Shown here: positions 14,731 through 22,671 of the stretch, piece after piece
How positions within the stretch are numbered: the first letter of the stretch is position 1
How the letters are laid out: every line of letters begins with the position of its first letter
From: a virus
Direction: 5' to 3' (one strand)
IMG/VR virus record: IMGVR_UViG_3300025508_000111
Coordinates: 1-29,227 of that record
Length of the DNA stretch: 29,227 nt
Notes under the pieces: model-generated
Databases searched by the model: none
Told to the model about the DNA's origin: nothing
Seen by the model: the letters and a program-made list of their open reading frames with translations, nothing else
Translations under genes and position numbers: made by a program

Positions 14731-16796
14731 GCATATTAACCCCCGGACAGCTTTCTCGCATCCGTCGATTTGAAGAGGGTGGAGCAGCTACGGCACAACC
14801 TTACGTCTCTGGCGTAACCAAGACCGAGACCCGCATAGATCCGATAACTCAGCAGCTACTGTTTGGCTTAGACGGCGAGGGCGGCTTTATCCCGGGAGCG
14901 TTCCGAGCGGCGGAGCGCACTTTCTTCGATGAAGAGGGTCGCCCGATTGTCATACCCCAAGAGATTGCAGGCTTCAGCCCAGACCAGATCAGGGCCATGG
15001 AAATGGCTCGCTCAAATGTCGGTGTGCAACAACCATTTATCGATGAGGCGATGCGAAGAGGCCAAGAGGGTATTGGTTCCATTCAGCAAGGATTAGCAGA
15101 TCAAGCCGTAGCCTCACAGCAGGCCTTACAAGCCCAGCAGGAGGGTTCTCGCTTCGCACTCGACCAAAGAGATCGAGGTTTGATGGAGTCGCTCAGAGGG
15201 ACTCAGGAGGGCCGTGGACGGGCCATTGCGGCAGAGGAGCGCCTACGTGGAGATATAAGCGACCTCTCTCGCCGTGGTATTAGGGATACACAAAGATTTG
15301 GCATGGACTTGGCCAGTGCTCGACAGCAGGGCAGAAGGTCATATGACGAGTTCGGGCGCGACATAACCGATTCGCTTGGCATGGGAATGATCAGCGCAGA
15401 AGGATTAGACCGAGGTTTGCAGCGCGGCGAGCAGATTGCCGCTCAGGCCGGTGACGTTCAGCGTCAACGATTGGGATTAGCAGAGCTTGGTTTGACCGGC
15501 GCGGCCTCACGATTAGGCCGAGACCTTGACAGACAGGTTGGCGCGGAGCGAGAGCTTCTTGGTGGCTTTGGAGAAAATGTAGGCGAAGCCCGGGGGCAGT
15601 TACGGCAGACTACTGGCGATTTTGACGTAGCAGGCGCTACTGCTAAATACCAAGACCCCTACGAGGATCAAGTCGTTCAGCAGATGATCGAAGATGCTAG
15701 AGAGGGACTGGCTAAGCAAGACACTGCTCAGCTTGCTAGAGATATTCAGACCGGCGGACAGTCGGCCTTTGGCTCTAGGGCTAGGCTAACTGGCCAAGAG
15801 CGAGCCGAGGCAATGGGCAGAGGTTTGGGTAAGGCTGTTGGAGAATTACGCTCACGCGGCTTCCAGCAGGCTCAGCAGACGGCTATTGGAGAGGATGAGC
15901 GACAAAGACAGGCTCAGAGAGCTGCATCTTCTGGATTGGCATCATTGGCCGGTCAAGAGCTGAGTGGCGCAAGAGGATTAGTAGATCGAGCGCAACAGGC
16001 CTCTCAACAAAGATTTGGGGCCGCGCAAAACATTGCCGGCTCAAGACAACAACGCGCAGCGAGCGAGCTGGCCGCTTCTAGAGGCTTAGCCGGCATGTTG
16101 GGACAAGGTGCCCAGCAAAGGTATGGCGCAGGCCAGCAGGTCGCTGGCATGGCTCAACAGGCGGCAGGGCAGAAACTTGCGGCTGGACAAGGCTATGGAA
16201 ATCTACTCCAGCAAACCGCTCAGGCGCAGTTGGGCGCTCAGCAGCAATTAGGTGGCCAGCTAGGACAGATGGCGCAGCAACGATACGCGGCTGGCACCGG
16301 CTTAGGTCAGACATTGTCTGGCTACGGTCAGCAGAGCGCGGCAGCAAGACAGGCGGCAGGGCAGACAGGAATGAACGTAGCAGGCACTATGGCTGGCCAG
16401 TACGGCCAAATCGGAGCGCAGCAAGCGGCTGGAGGTCAGGCACTTGGTCAGGCTCAGACGGGCTATGGTGGCTTCCTGAGCGGACTTGGCAGTCAGGCTC
16501 AGCAGGCAGGCGCACAGGATGTCGCCGCAATGCAGGGTATTGGCAGTATGACTCAGCAGAACAGGCAGCAGCAGCTTGACGCACAACGTGCTGGATTGTT
16601 GCAGGCTCAGCAGGCACCTCTGGCTCAGTACCAGTCTCTGATGCCGTTTGTCCAGATGGCACCAGCGGGTCAGACGCAGTTCCAAACCAACTTTGGGCCT
16701 GCGCCGTCTGCAACGCAGGCAGGCATAGGAACAGGTCTTGCAACGATTGGGGCGCTGGGTAATTACTACAACCCAACCACCCAGCTTACGAGATAG
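14727..16796 (+). CDS. Gln/Ala/Gly-rich internal virion protein with degenerate repeats (689 aa)
   Basis: 689 residues in ATGA overlap with the upstream gene. N-terminal 110 residues are ordered-looking (MSILTPGQLSRIRRFEEGGA). The central region contains YQDPYEDQVVQQMIEDAREG and QTGGQSAFGSRARLTGQERA, a block seen in large marine phage internal proteins. From about residue 390 to 650 the sequence is built of degenerate repeats with the core AQQRYGAGQxVAG or similar, extremely rich in Gln, Ala and Gly. It is likely helical and elongated. Its size, composition and position suggest an ejected internal protein or tape-measure-like role. No lytic enzyme motif is seen. Confidence 0.78.
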   Translation: MSILTPGQLSRIRRFEEGGAATAQPYVSGVTKTETRIDPITQQLLFGLDGEGGFIPGAFRAAERTFFDEEGRPIVIPQEIAGFSPDQIRAMEMARSNVGVQQPFIDEAMRRGQEGIGSIQQGLADQAVASQQALQAQQEGSRFALDQRDRGLMESLRGTQEGRGRAIAAEERLRGDISDLSRRGIRDTQRFGMDLASARQQGRRSYDEFGRDITDSLGMGMISAEGLDRGLQRGEQIAAQAGDVQRQRLGLAELGLTGAASRLGRDLDRQVGAERELLGGFGENVGEARGQLRQTTGDFDVAGATAKYQDPYEDQVVQQMIEDAREGLAKQDTAQLARDIQTGGQSAFGSRARLTGQERAEAMGRGLGKAVGELRSRGFQQAQQTAIGEDERQRQAQRAASSGLASLAGQELSGARGLVDRAQQASQQRFGAAQNIAGSRQQRAASELAASRGLAGMLGQGAQQRYGAGQQVAGMAQQAAGQKLAAGQGYGNLLQQTAQAQLGAQQQLGGQLGQMAQQRYAAGTGLGQTLSGYGQQSAAARQAAGQTGMNVAGTMAGQYGQIGAQQAAGGQALGQAQTGYGGFLSGLGSQAQQAGAQDVAAMQGIGSMTQQNRQQQLDAQRAGLLQAQQAPLAQYQSLMPFVQMAPAGQTQFQTNFGPAPSATQAGIGTGLATIGALGNYYNPTTQLTR

Positions 16797-16801
16797 ATAA
16801 T

Positions 16802-18385
16802 ATGGCCACATCAAAAGCACAATTAGAGCAGCAGATTTTAGGCTTGTCAGGGGAAGCTCCTGCTAGTTCTGGGCCTCAGGTTTTGGCGGTTAACCCTGCT
16901 GCACCTCCTGCTGCGCCGATGTCTGTACAAGATCAGCTTGCTGAGCTAGAGAAGCTTCTTCGAGAGTCTTCGTCGGCAAAGAAAAACGATCCGGTCATAG
17001 AGATTCCTGATTTTGATGAAAGCTTTGAGAAATACCAAACCAGACTGCGGGGTTTGTACGGGCAGACATCTCGCCCTAGCCTTTATGACCTTGCGTCTAC
17101 GGTTGGCGGCGCAATGCTCTCTGCCGACCCGACCATGGGCGCTTTTCGCTCAGCAGGTTTGGGCATGGCTCAGTTTGGAAAAGAGCAGGCGGCGCTAAAA
17201 CAGAGGCGAGCGGAGCAGGATCGAGCCATCGGCTTAAAAGCCTTTGAGATGGCAAAAACCGATGTGGATTCCGCAACCAAGTTGGTTAACGAATACAAAA
17301 TTTTAAGAGCAAAAGAAGACCCTGACAACAAGGTTACAGAGGTTCAAGTTACAGACCCGAATGGCTTAATTGTTTCGGGGGTTCGGTATGAAGAGGGCGA
17401 CAGGGCGTTGCTCACCGAAAGAGAAATTTTTCGGAACAGGAACCGTGTGGCTAATGTCGCTAAACCGACTTCCGGCATCAAGGTTCCCGATGCGGGGGCT
17501 ATTGCGGTTTATCAAAGCAGGCCGGACGCAATACGCACTATAAAAGGCCTTGGCTTGTCTGAAGACAGCCCGTTCTTTTCCGCTGCCGTGGATAGACTGG
17601 TTCCTGATAACCCCGCCAAAATAGGTCGAACAGTTATTGTTGACGGCAAGTATGCCGAGCTTAGGCCTTTTGTGGTTAACGGGGAAGTTCAATCCATCAT
17701 GCTTACGGCTGACTCGAAAGACTCCACGCCATTCACCGGTTATGTCCAAAAGCGACTAGATAAAATTGCCAAAAACGAAGATACCTATATTGACAAAGCA
17801 GTCACGGTTCTGCCGACGGTAGATAGAGCTTTAAATGTTTTAAGAGACTTAAAACGAACAGGACAAGAGACAGGTATAATTACGGAAAAGTTGTTGCCTT
17901 TTAAACAGGCTTTTAAAGAAATCTTTGGCACATCCGACCCAACTATTGCTAATTTAGAATCTTTAGTTGCTATTTCAAATATGCTTGCGCCAAAGATGCG
18001 CCCAGTTGGCTCTGGCGCTACCTCCGATATGGAATTTAGAGCCTACAGAACAGCTATTTTGTCTTTAGGCAATACTCCAGAGGCTAATTATATATCCCTG
18101 TATGTTTACAAAAAGATGACGGAAAACGCCATCGCTAGAAACAGGGCCGAACAAAATGCTCTTACCTCTGGAGACTACACCAAGAGCGAAGAGGTCAATG
18201 ACTATATAGACACTCTTGACACGGGCCTATTTTACTCATTTAAAGGTGACGCAAACGATAATGACGCAGTACAAAAATACTTAGACTCTGTTCCAGACGG
18301 CGAGGTTGTTTCAAACAGAGACCCCCGTGGGGTTGAGCTTGTCAAAGACGCTGGCCCATACATAATTCAAGGTTTTGGAGAATAG
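16802..18385 (+). CDS. Large internal virion protein (527 aa)
   Basis: 527 residues from ATG 16802; ribosome-binding site is weak. Residues 1-60 are Pro/Ala-rich, then a charged helical section (FGKEQAALKQRRAEQDRAIG, SATKLVNEYKILRAKEDPD). The middle has DNP/VDGKYAELRPFVVNGE beta segments. The C-terminal half is helical (NLESLVAISNMLAPKMRPVG, SDMEFRAYRTAILSLGNTPE). The GSGATSDMEF block is familiar from large phage internal proteins. No catalytic residues can be identified. It lies between two other giant proteins, as in ejection-protein clusters. Function inferred from context. Confidence 0.75.
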   Translation: MATSKAQLEQQILGLSGEAPASSGPQVLAVNPAAPPAAPMSVQDQLAELEKLLRESSSAKKNDPVIEIPDFDESFEKYQTRLRGLYGQTSRPSLYDLASTVGGAMLSADPTMGAFRSAGLGMAQFGKEQAALKQRRAEQDRAIGLKAFEMAKTDVDSATKLVNEYKILRAKEDPDNKVTEVQVTDPNGLIVSGVRYEEGDRALLTEREIFRNRNRVANVAKPTSGIKVPDAGAIAVYQSRPDAIRTIKGLGLSEDSPFFSAAVDRLVPDNPAKIGRTVIVDGKYAELRPFVVNGEVQSIMLTADSKDSTPFTGYVQKRLDKIAKNEDTYIDKAVTVLPTVDRALNVLRDLKRTGQETGIITEKLLPFKQAFKEIFGTSDPTIANLESLVAISNMLAPKMRPVGSGATSDMEFRAYRTAILSLGNTPEANYISLYVYKKMTENAIARNRAEQNALTSGDYTKSEEVNDYIDTLDTGLFYSFKGDANDNDAVQKYLDSVPDGEVVSNRDPRGVELVKDAGPYIIQGFGE

Positions 18386-18388
18386 TTC

Positions 18389-20863
18389 GTGCCATTAGAA
18401 AAACTACCACCCGGATACAGCGGAACTAACACAACAGCCCCTCCAGACGATGACGTTATTGCGATGCAAGGTCAACCAGACCAAAGCGTTTTAGATATGA
18501 TCATGTCCGCGCCGTCGGCTATTTCTGGCGAAGGTGCCAATATAGAGTTTCCACAAATCCCAGAAATAACTGATATGGGGTATGACTCGGTTGGTTTCTT
18601 TGAAGGATTTATGCCGTCAATAAAGGGAATGTTTGCCCGTGATGATTTGGGAAAGGCTGAAATTATTGATGATGCGTTTCGTGATGATTCTCGTTATGGG
18701 GGCAAATATGTAGATAAGTATGGCTTGCCAATTATTGTTTGGAACAACGTGCCGTACTATGTCAATAAGCCGGGTGCTTCGACTCAAGACTTCAATACGA
18801 TGCTTGGCGAAATAATCAGATACATCCCTGCTACAAAGTACGCTTCTAAAGCCAAAGGAGTCCTTGAGACCATTTTTAGAGGTACAGCCGGTTACGGAGC
18901 AACAGAAGCAGCGACGATGGGGGGAGAGGCTTTAATCACTCCCGACACGGTCAAAGCGAAAGGTCGCGGATACGGAGATGTGGCTGAAGAAGTTGGAAAG
19001 TCTACAGCTATTGGTGTTGCGACTGACGTTGCTTTACCTCCTATTGGAAAAATTGCCGGTAGAGCTACTAAGGAAGCCCTTAAACGCACTTCTGTTGCGG
19101 GGAGAAATCTCGGGGAAGCTTTTGATGAAATGTTTCCGCGATTTTCGTTCGACGTTTTGCAAGAATCTAAGTATCCCTTAACTCAAGGACAAAGGACGGC
19201 AGAGCTTCCTCAAGGAGTCACACCTAAGCAGACAGAGCAGCTTGGGGTGGAGGATAGACTACGGAATATGCCTTCTTCCGATCCGGCAACCTTAATGATA
19301 CGCGGCTTTGATGAAAATCAGCTTGCAGCTATTCGTAATGACGCTATGGAGTTACAAGCGGAGTTTGGAGCAGGAACCGCTGACCCTTCAGATATTTACG
19401 GAAACATACCAAGTGTTGCAGCAGAGACGGCGCAGGAGACTGTATCTGGCGCTGCACAACGGTTAAAGGAAGCGTCTGGGACATTATACGAAACTATCAA
19501 GGGTGTTGACTCTCCACCTATCATGACTCCAGACGGGGTTCAACAGGTCGCTCAAGAGCTTCTTGATGTTATTCCAGAGATAATGTCTCCAAGCCAGATT
19601 GTTGAAGGGCCGTTGCTCCGGGAAATGACCCAGCTTCGTCGGCTGAGAAAGCTTGCTCAAAATCCTAAGTTCAAAGGGCAAGCACTCAAAAACATTCACG
19701 GATACCAGAAAAGAATTAAAGCGGCGATTGGCCAAGCGCAACCGGGAACCCCAGAGCAAGCTGTTCTGATAAGGATGAAGGATAAGCTTGATGAGGCTAT
19801 CTACAACGGCATTGAGCGCGGTTTCATCACAGGTGACCAAGAGGTTCTTGATCAGCTCCAAGAGGCCACAGGATTGTATGCTGACTACATGGCAACAGTT
19901 GGTCGAGGCACGGGCAGAAACAAGCAGGAACGTGCGGCTAATACAATTTTAGAGCAACTCTCGAACAACCAATACACGCCGGTTCAGGTGGCAAACTTAC
20001 TGTTCGGGCAAAACAAGTTTGCCCCTAATCAATCTATGGGCATAGTTTTAGATAAGTTGAAAAAAGCTTTAGATCCTAGCGATTACCAACAATTTGTGCT
20101 GCTTCTGAAAGACGGGATCATGACCAAGGCCTTTGCTGGTCGGGGCGGAGAAGTTACCAGAAAGTCGATTGTTGAAAATTACAATGACGTATTTTTCAAG
20201 AATAGAGCGATCATTAATAGGGTATTTAGCCCGGATGAAATTGCTAGAATCAAAGAGTTTAGGGCTAACGTGCTTCCCACACTCTGGGCAGAGATCAAGA
20301 TGAATCCATCAGGGTCTGGCTACACGTTGCTTAGCGCAGCAGCTCGCACAGGCATGTTGATGGCCCCAAGCGGTGGAGTAGGGAAGGCGGCTCTTGGCAA
20401 GGTTATGGATATGGCTGAGGGCGCTCAGGCTAGGGATGAGGCTTTTAATGCTGTTAGTCAGACTGTTCAAAGGATGCAAATGCCATTGCTTTCTGCTACC
20501 GCTCAAGGGGTTATTAGAACGGCTTTAGCTCCAGAGCTTCGAGATGAGGCTGAGGCAGAACCTTCTTCTGATGCGGACAAATTAAGAATCTTGCAGACCA
20601 TTGAGTCTTTAGAACCTAAAAAAGAAGAGCCGTCTCCATCGGCTCAAGCAAGGCCCAAGCCTCAAATAGCTCCACCGCCTGATATGCCAATGCCGAAAGG
20701 AGAGGTTTCCGCCTTTGAGCCGTTGCAGCAAAGCTCGTCTAAGCCTCCAGCAATGGGAAAGATAGATCCGGCGATGTCTCCTACTATTCTGCCCTCAGAC
20801 AAGGACAGGGAGCTTGCTATGCGGCTCAGAGGGCCATTAGGCGGGATCGCTTCCCTCGCCTAG
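18389..20863 (+). CDS. Giant internal virion protein (824 aa)
   Basis: 824 residues from GTG 18389, with TTTGGAGAA upstream giving a fair ribosome-binding site. Residues 60-210 contain FEGFMPSIKGMFARDDLGKA, SRYGGKYVDKYGLPIIVWNN and small-residue helices (GATEAATMGGEALITPDTVK). The middle is long helical (IHGYQKRIKAAIGQAQPGTP, ADYMATVGRGTGRNKQERAA). The last 110 residues are Pro/Ser-rich and disordered-looking. It has no recognisable muramidase or protease motif. It is the last gene of the late block and converges with the minus gene at 20837, overlapping by 27 nt. An ejected inner-core protein is the best guess. Confidence 0.75.
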   Translation: MPLEKLPPGYSGTNTTAPPDDDVIAMQGQPDQSVLDMIMSAPSAISGEGANIEFPQIPEITDMGYDSVGFFEGFMPSIKGMFARDDLGKAEIIDDAFRDDSRYGGKYVDKYGLPIIVWNNVPYYVNKPGASTQDFNTMLGEIIRYIPATKYASKAKGVLETIFRGTAGYGATEAATMGGEALITPDTVKAKGRGYGDVAEEVGKSTAIGVATDVALPPIGKIAGRATKEALKRTSVAGRNLGEAFDEMFPRFSFDVLQESKYPLTQGQRTAELPQGVTPKQTEQLGVEDRLRNMPSSDPATLMIRGFDENQLAAIRNDAMELQAEFGAGTADPSDIYGNIPSVAAETAQETVSGAAQRLKEASGTLYETIKGVDSPPIMTPDGVQQVAQELLDVIPEIMSPSQIVEGPLLREMTQLRRLRKLAQNPKFKGQALKNIHGYQKRIKAAIGQAQPGTPEQAVLIRMKDKLDEAIYNGIERGFITGDQEVLDQLQEATGLYADYMATVGRGTGRNKQERAANTILEQLSNNQYTPVQVANLLFGQNKFAPNQSMGIVLDKLKKALDPSDYQQFVLLLKDGIMTKAFAGRGGEVTRKSIVENYNDVFFKNRAIINRVFSPDEIARIKEFRANVLPTLWAEIKMNPSGSGYTLLSAAARTGMLMAPSGGVGKAALGKVMDMAEGAQARDEAFNAVSQTVQRMQMPLLSATAQGVIRTALAPELRDEAEAEPSSDADKLRILQTIESLEPKKEEPSPSAQARPKPQIAPPPDMPMPKGEVSAFEPLQQSSSKPPAMGKIDPAMSPTILPSDKDRELAMRLRGPLGGIASLA

Positions 20864-21109
20864 CATTGGTAGGTCTGGCTCGGATGGAGTGGCGATAATC
20901 ATTGCGCCACTGACGTTCCAGTCGAAGTCATAGCCCATGTGGTAATCACCGTCAATGTCGATCATCAGGTTGCGACTACAGAGCCGCAGGAGCGCGGCTT
21001 GTTGGTGTAAGGTCATCCTACCAAATAGATCGATAACCTCTTTAGAATCCGCTACAGGGCGGTAGGATTGAGGAATCTGGGTCGGTCTTCTCTTAAATAA
21101 ATTTTTCAA
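20837..21109 (-). CDS. Hypothetical protein coupled to an RHH regulator (90 aa)
   Basis: Minus-strand gene starting at TTG 21109, whose TTGA overlaps the stop codon of the upstream RHH gene; AGGGA lies 6 nt before the start. The product is 90 residues: a basic N-terminus (MKNLFKRRPTQIPQSYRP), a helix (KEVIDLFGRMTLHQQAALLR) and an acidic, Gly/Pro-rich C-terminus with DIDGDYHMGYDFDW. No family is recognised. Its 3' end overlaps the 3' end of the giant virion gene by 27 nt, so transcription is convergent. Organisation as RHH regulator followed by a small partner resembles antitoxin-toxin or regulator pairs, but the product lacks any toxin motif I can see. Confidence 0.65.
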   Translation of the reverse strand: MKNLFKRRPTQIPQSYRPVADSKEVIDLFGRMTLHQQAALLRLCSRNLMIDIDGDYHMGYDFDWNVSGAMIIATPSEPDLPMLGEGSDPA

Positions 21110-21282
21110 TGATTATCCCTATCGAACAGGTCGTCGTGCTTCTGCTCAATCATAAGTTGCAACTGGCTGATTATTGTTCGTCGCTCTCGCGCACAGATGT
21201 CGCGTAGCCTCTCGTATGTTTCGAGGTCAATCGCCAGCGACTTTCTTTTTCTGTCTAACGCTGCTTGGTCTTCGGTTTCCAT
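21106..21282 (-). CDS. Ribbon-helix-helix (Arc/CopG-like) DNA-binding protein (58 aa)
   Basis: A 58-residue minus-strand protein from ATG 21282. After a charged N-terminus it has SLAIDLE (residues 15-21, predicted strand), YERLRDICARERR (helix A) and TIISQLQLMIEQ (helix B). This is the strand-helix-helix layout of Arc/CopG/MetJ repressors, which bind DNA as dimers through paired strands. Such proteins repress phage early genes or act as antitoxins. Immediately upstream, between it and the divergent oxygenase gene, are tandem 10-bp ATTG repeats that would suit an RHH operator. It is translationally coupled to the 90-residue gene downstream. Family confidence good; target inferred. Confidence 0.78.
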   Translation of the reverse strand: METEDQAALDRKRKSLAIDLETYERLRDICARERRTIISQLQLMIEQKHDDLFDRDNH

Positions 21283-21300
21283 GACGGATCTCTAATTAAT

Positions 21301-21338
21301 ATTGAGCAATTGTATAGGATTGTATATCATTGCACAAA
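21301..21338. promoter_or_regulatory. Tandem 10-bp ATTG repeats, candidate RHH operator with divergent promoters
   Basis: Units ATTGAGCA, ATTGTATAGG, ATTGTATATC and ATTGCACAAA start at 21301, 21309, 21319 and 21329, so three successive units are spaced exactly 10 bp. They lie between the RHH gene and the oxygenase gene. On the minus strand TTGTGC and TACAAT with a 17-bp spacer could drive the RHH gene. On the plus strand TATATC (21322-21327) could be a -10 box for the oxygenase. One helical-turn spacing is typical of cooperative RHH binding; this is inference. Confidence 0.55.
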
Positions 21339-22051
21339 TGTATGAAATGAAAAATTATATGTTGTCAATGCAGTCGCATTGGATGGTCAACCAGCCGCTC
21401 TACAAGGCGGTTCAGGAGACTGTTCCGATGATTGCTGAGTTCAGGGCTAGGGATGGCAGGGAGCGCCTACAGAAGACTCCTGTGTCTCAGCTATGCAAGA
21501 AGGTCTTCCCCGAGGTATACAAGGTGCCGTTGTTTCGCAGGCAGTTCTGCAAGATGTTGGTCGAAGAGATCAAGCACATGGAGCAGGAGATACCCTTTGA
21601 GCCGAATGAGGCTGAGGATGAGCTGAGGCAGATCCCAGAGATTGTGTTGCAAGAGCATGTGCCTGAGCTGTACCGCACGATGTGGTTTGTCGTGCAGAAC
21701 GTGCTGAATCCGATCTTCAATACGCTGTACCACAGGGACTGCCGGGACGTTTCTTCGATCCAGATTGCGAACTACAACCCCAAGGATAAACAGGCCGGCG
21801 CGTGGCATCACGACGAGAGCGCCGACATCAGCGTGGTGGTTCCCCTCAACACCGATGAGTACAAGGGTGGTGGCACAGAGTTTCATCGCCACGGCATCCT
21901 GAATCCTCTGCCTAGTGGACACGCATTGATATTCCCTTCCTTCACCAATCTGCACCGTGGCCTAGCGGTAGAGAGTGGAGACCGATACCTGTTGGTTTTC
22001 TGGCTGCACGACAAGAAGCGCCTGATCGAGCGGTACAACAACTTAGACTGA
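21338..22051 (+). CDS. 2-oxoglutarate/Fe(II)-dependent oxygenase, P4Hc type
   Basis: About 237 residues if the first ATG (21338) is used; ATGs at 21347, 21359 and 21368 are alternatives and no clear ribosome-binding site decides. The C-terminal half contains the double-stranded beta-helix signature: WHHDESADISVVVPLN with HxD iron ligands (about H157/D159), then GGGTEF, PSGHALIFPSF, LHRG (distal His about 206) and GDRYLLVFW (Arg about 216 for 2-oxoglutarate). Such oxygenases are common in marine phages, where they hydroxylate proteins or nucleic acids. The substrate is unknown. It stands alone next to a regulator, not in the structural operon. Confidence 0.82.
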   Translation: MYEMKNYMLSMQSHWMVNQPLYKAVQETVPMIAEFRARDGRERLQKTPVSQLCKKVFPEVYKVPLFRRQFCKMLVEEIKHMEQEIPFEPNEAEDELRQIPEIVLQEHVPELYRTMWFVVQNVLNPIFNTLYHRDCRDVSSIQIANYNPKDKQAGAWHHDESADISVVVPLNTDEYKGGGTEFHRHGILNPLPSGHALIFPSFTNLHRGLAVESGDRYLLVFWLHDKKRLIERYNNLD

Positions 22052-22053
22052 CC

Positions 22054-22077
22054 TGCAAATATTTACATTTATTTGCA
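22054..22077. promoter_or_regulatory. 24-bp dyad, operator-like (copy A)
   Basis: TGCAAATA (22054-22061) and TATTTGCA (22070-22077) are perfect inverted 8-bp arms separated by 8 bp. The same geometry, TGCAAAAT-N8-ATTATGCA, occurs at 25576-25599 in the replication promoter region. This suggests the binding site of one dimeric regulator, possibly the HTH protein at 24440-24838. It could also act as a weak hairpin after the oxygenase gene, but there is no T-run. Confidence 0.6.
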
Positions 22078-22085
22078 TAAAAGTG

Positions 22086-22114
22086 TGTACAACGACACGG
22101 CATTATGCGATTAT
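22086..22114 (+). promoter_or_regulatory. Candidate promoter for the gene at 22157
   Basis: TGTACA (22086-22091) is separated by 17 bp from GATTAT (22109-22114). The region from 22067 to 22105 resembles the minus-strand promoter region at 1080-1120: both have ATTTATTTG, then 16-18 bp, then TGYACAWCGACACGGSATYA. A start near 22121 would give a leader of about 36 nt that includes the GGGGGC hairpin. Confidence 0.5.
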
Positions 22115-22153
22115 TCCTTTGTCGGGGGCGCTTGCCCCCATAACCAAAGGGAA
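22114..22153 (+). promoter_or_regulatory. Leader hairpin that can hide the ribosome-binding site
   Basis: GGGGGC (22124-22129) and GCCCCC (22134-22139) form a strong 6-bp stem with a GCTT loop. An outer pair, CCTTTG (22116-22121) with CAAAGG (22145-22150), extends it. The outer 3' arm contains the AAAGGGA ribosome-binding sequence of the ATG at 22157. Opening of the outer stem would be needed for efficient initiation. If transcription starts near 22121 the outer stem would be partly missing, so the start site matters. Confidence 0.5.
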
Positions 22154-22156
22154 AAC

Positions 22157-22591
22157 ATGATGAACAAGTACCACGAAATTGTTTTAGAAAAAATCGCAAA
22201 GGCTAAAGAAGAGTTTGCAAAATGCAACATCGATGCTGATGTCGCAAGAAAAGCGTCAGCTCACCAAAGATCGCTTTTTAAAAAATGGAAGGACGAAGAA
22301 GGATTTGATTTGATGGATCATCAATCTTGGTTGATCGAAAACGAAGATGCGGTTCATGCTGCTCAGTTCCTTAGAGAGATAGAGCTTCTTGAAGGCAGTT
22401 TAAAGGTAGAGCTTATTTACGTTTCAACCAAGTATGTAATGACTGACAGCGAGCTGCTTTCCCCCGCAGGATTTTACTTTGACGAGCGAGTTTTTGTAAA
22501 ACCATCGACAGGTGTTTTTATCATGACCGATAAATTGCCCAGATACAGCAACATTCCTTATTACGACATTGACAAGGTGGCGGCGGCTTAA
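22157..22591 (+). CDS. Hypothetical protein (144 aa) upstream of hammerhead ribozyme
   Basis: The ATG at 22157 (or the next one at 22160) is preferred over an earlier in-frame TTG, because AAAGGG lies 5-8 nt upstream and the earlier region is leader structure. The product is 144 residues, helical and charged in the first two thirds (KIAKAKEEFAKCNIDADVAR, HQRSLFKKWKDEEGFDLMD), with a short beta tail. No domain is recognised. The end codes for VAAA and its TAA lies in the loop of a GGCGG/CCGCC hairpin (22582-22599), immediately followed by the ribozyme. It probably shares a transcript with the gene at 22672. Confidence 0.72.
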   Translation: MMNKYHEIVLEKIAKAKEEFAKCNIDADVARKASAHQRSLFKKWKDEEGFDLMDHQSWLIENEDAVHAAQFLREIELLEGSLKVELIYVSTKYVMTDSELLSPAGFYFDERVFVKPSTGVFIMTDKLPRYSNIPYYDIDKVAAA

Positions 22592-22599
22592 TCACCGCC
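22582..22599 (+). other. Stop-codon hairpin, copy 3
   Basis: GGCGG (22582-22586) pairs with CCGCC (22595-22599) around an 8-base loop that contains the TAA stop of the gene at 22157-22591. No T-run follows; the hammerhead ribozyme begins 5 nt later. It has the same logic as the stop-codon hairpins at 378-393 and 671-686. Confidence 0.6.
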
Positions 22600-22604
22600 C
22601 CTTC

Positions 22605-22654
22605 GGGTCTACCAGTTCGGAGCTGGTACTGATGAGGCCACTAGGCCGAAACCC
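22605..22654 (+). ncRNA. Hammerhead ribozyme, type III
   Basis: All conserved core positions are present in order. Stem III is GGGU (22605-22608) with ACCC (22651-22654). C17 is 22609 in a GUC cleavage triplet. Stem I is UACCAG (22610-22615) with CUGGUA (22623-22628) and a 7-nt loop. The core CUGAUGA is at 22629-22635. Stem II is GGCC (22636-22639) with GGCC (22644-22647) and an ACUA loop. GAA is at 22648-22650, and A22651 pairs with U22608. Self-cleavage is expected after 22609. It lies in the 80-nt gap between two genes and ends 5 nt before the next ribosome-binding site, so cleavage would split the two cistrons. Stem III has only 4 bp, so activity in isolation may be modest; stabilising loop I-loop II contacts cannot be judged by eye. 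Confidence 0.92.
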
Positions 22655-22671
22655 AAAACAAGGAGATAGTG

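Noticed and set aside
16302-16820. Minus-strand open frame of 172 codons opposite the Gln-rich protein
   Set aside because: CAG/CTG-rich repeats on the plus strand keep the opposite frame open; the Leu/Cys/Ser-rich product is an artefact.
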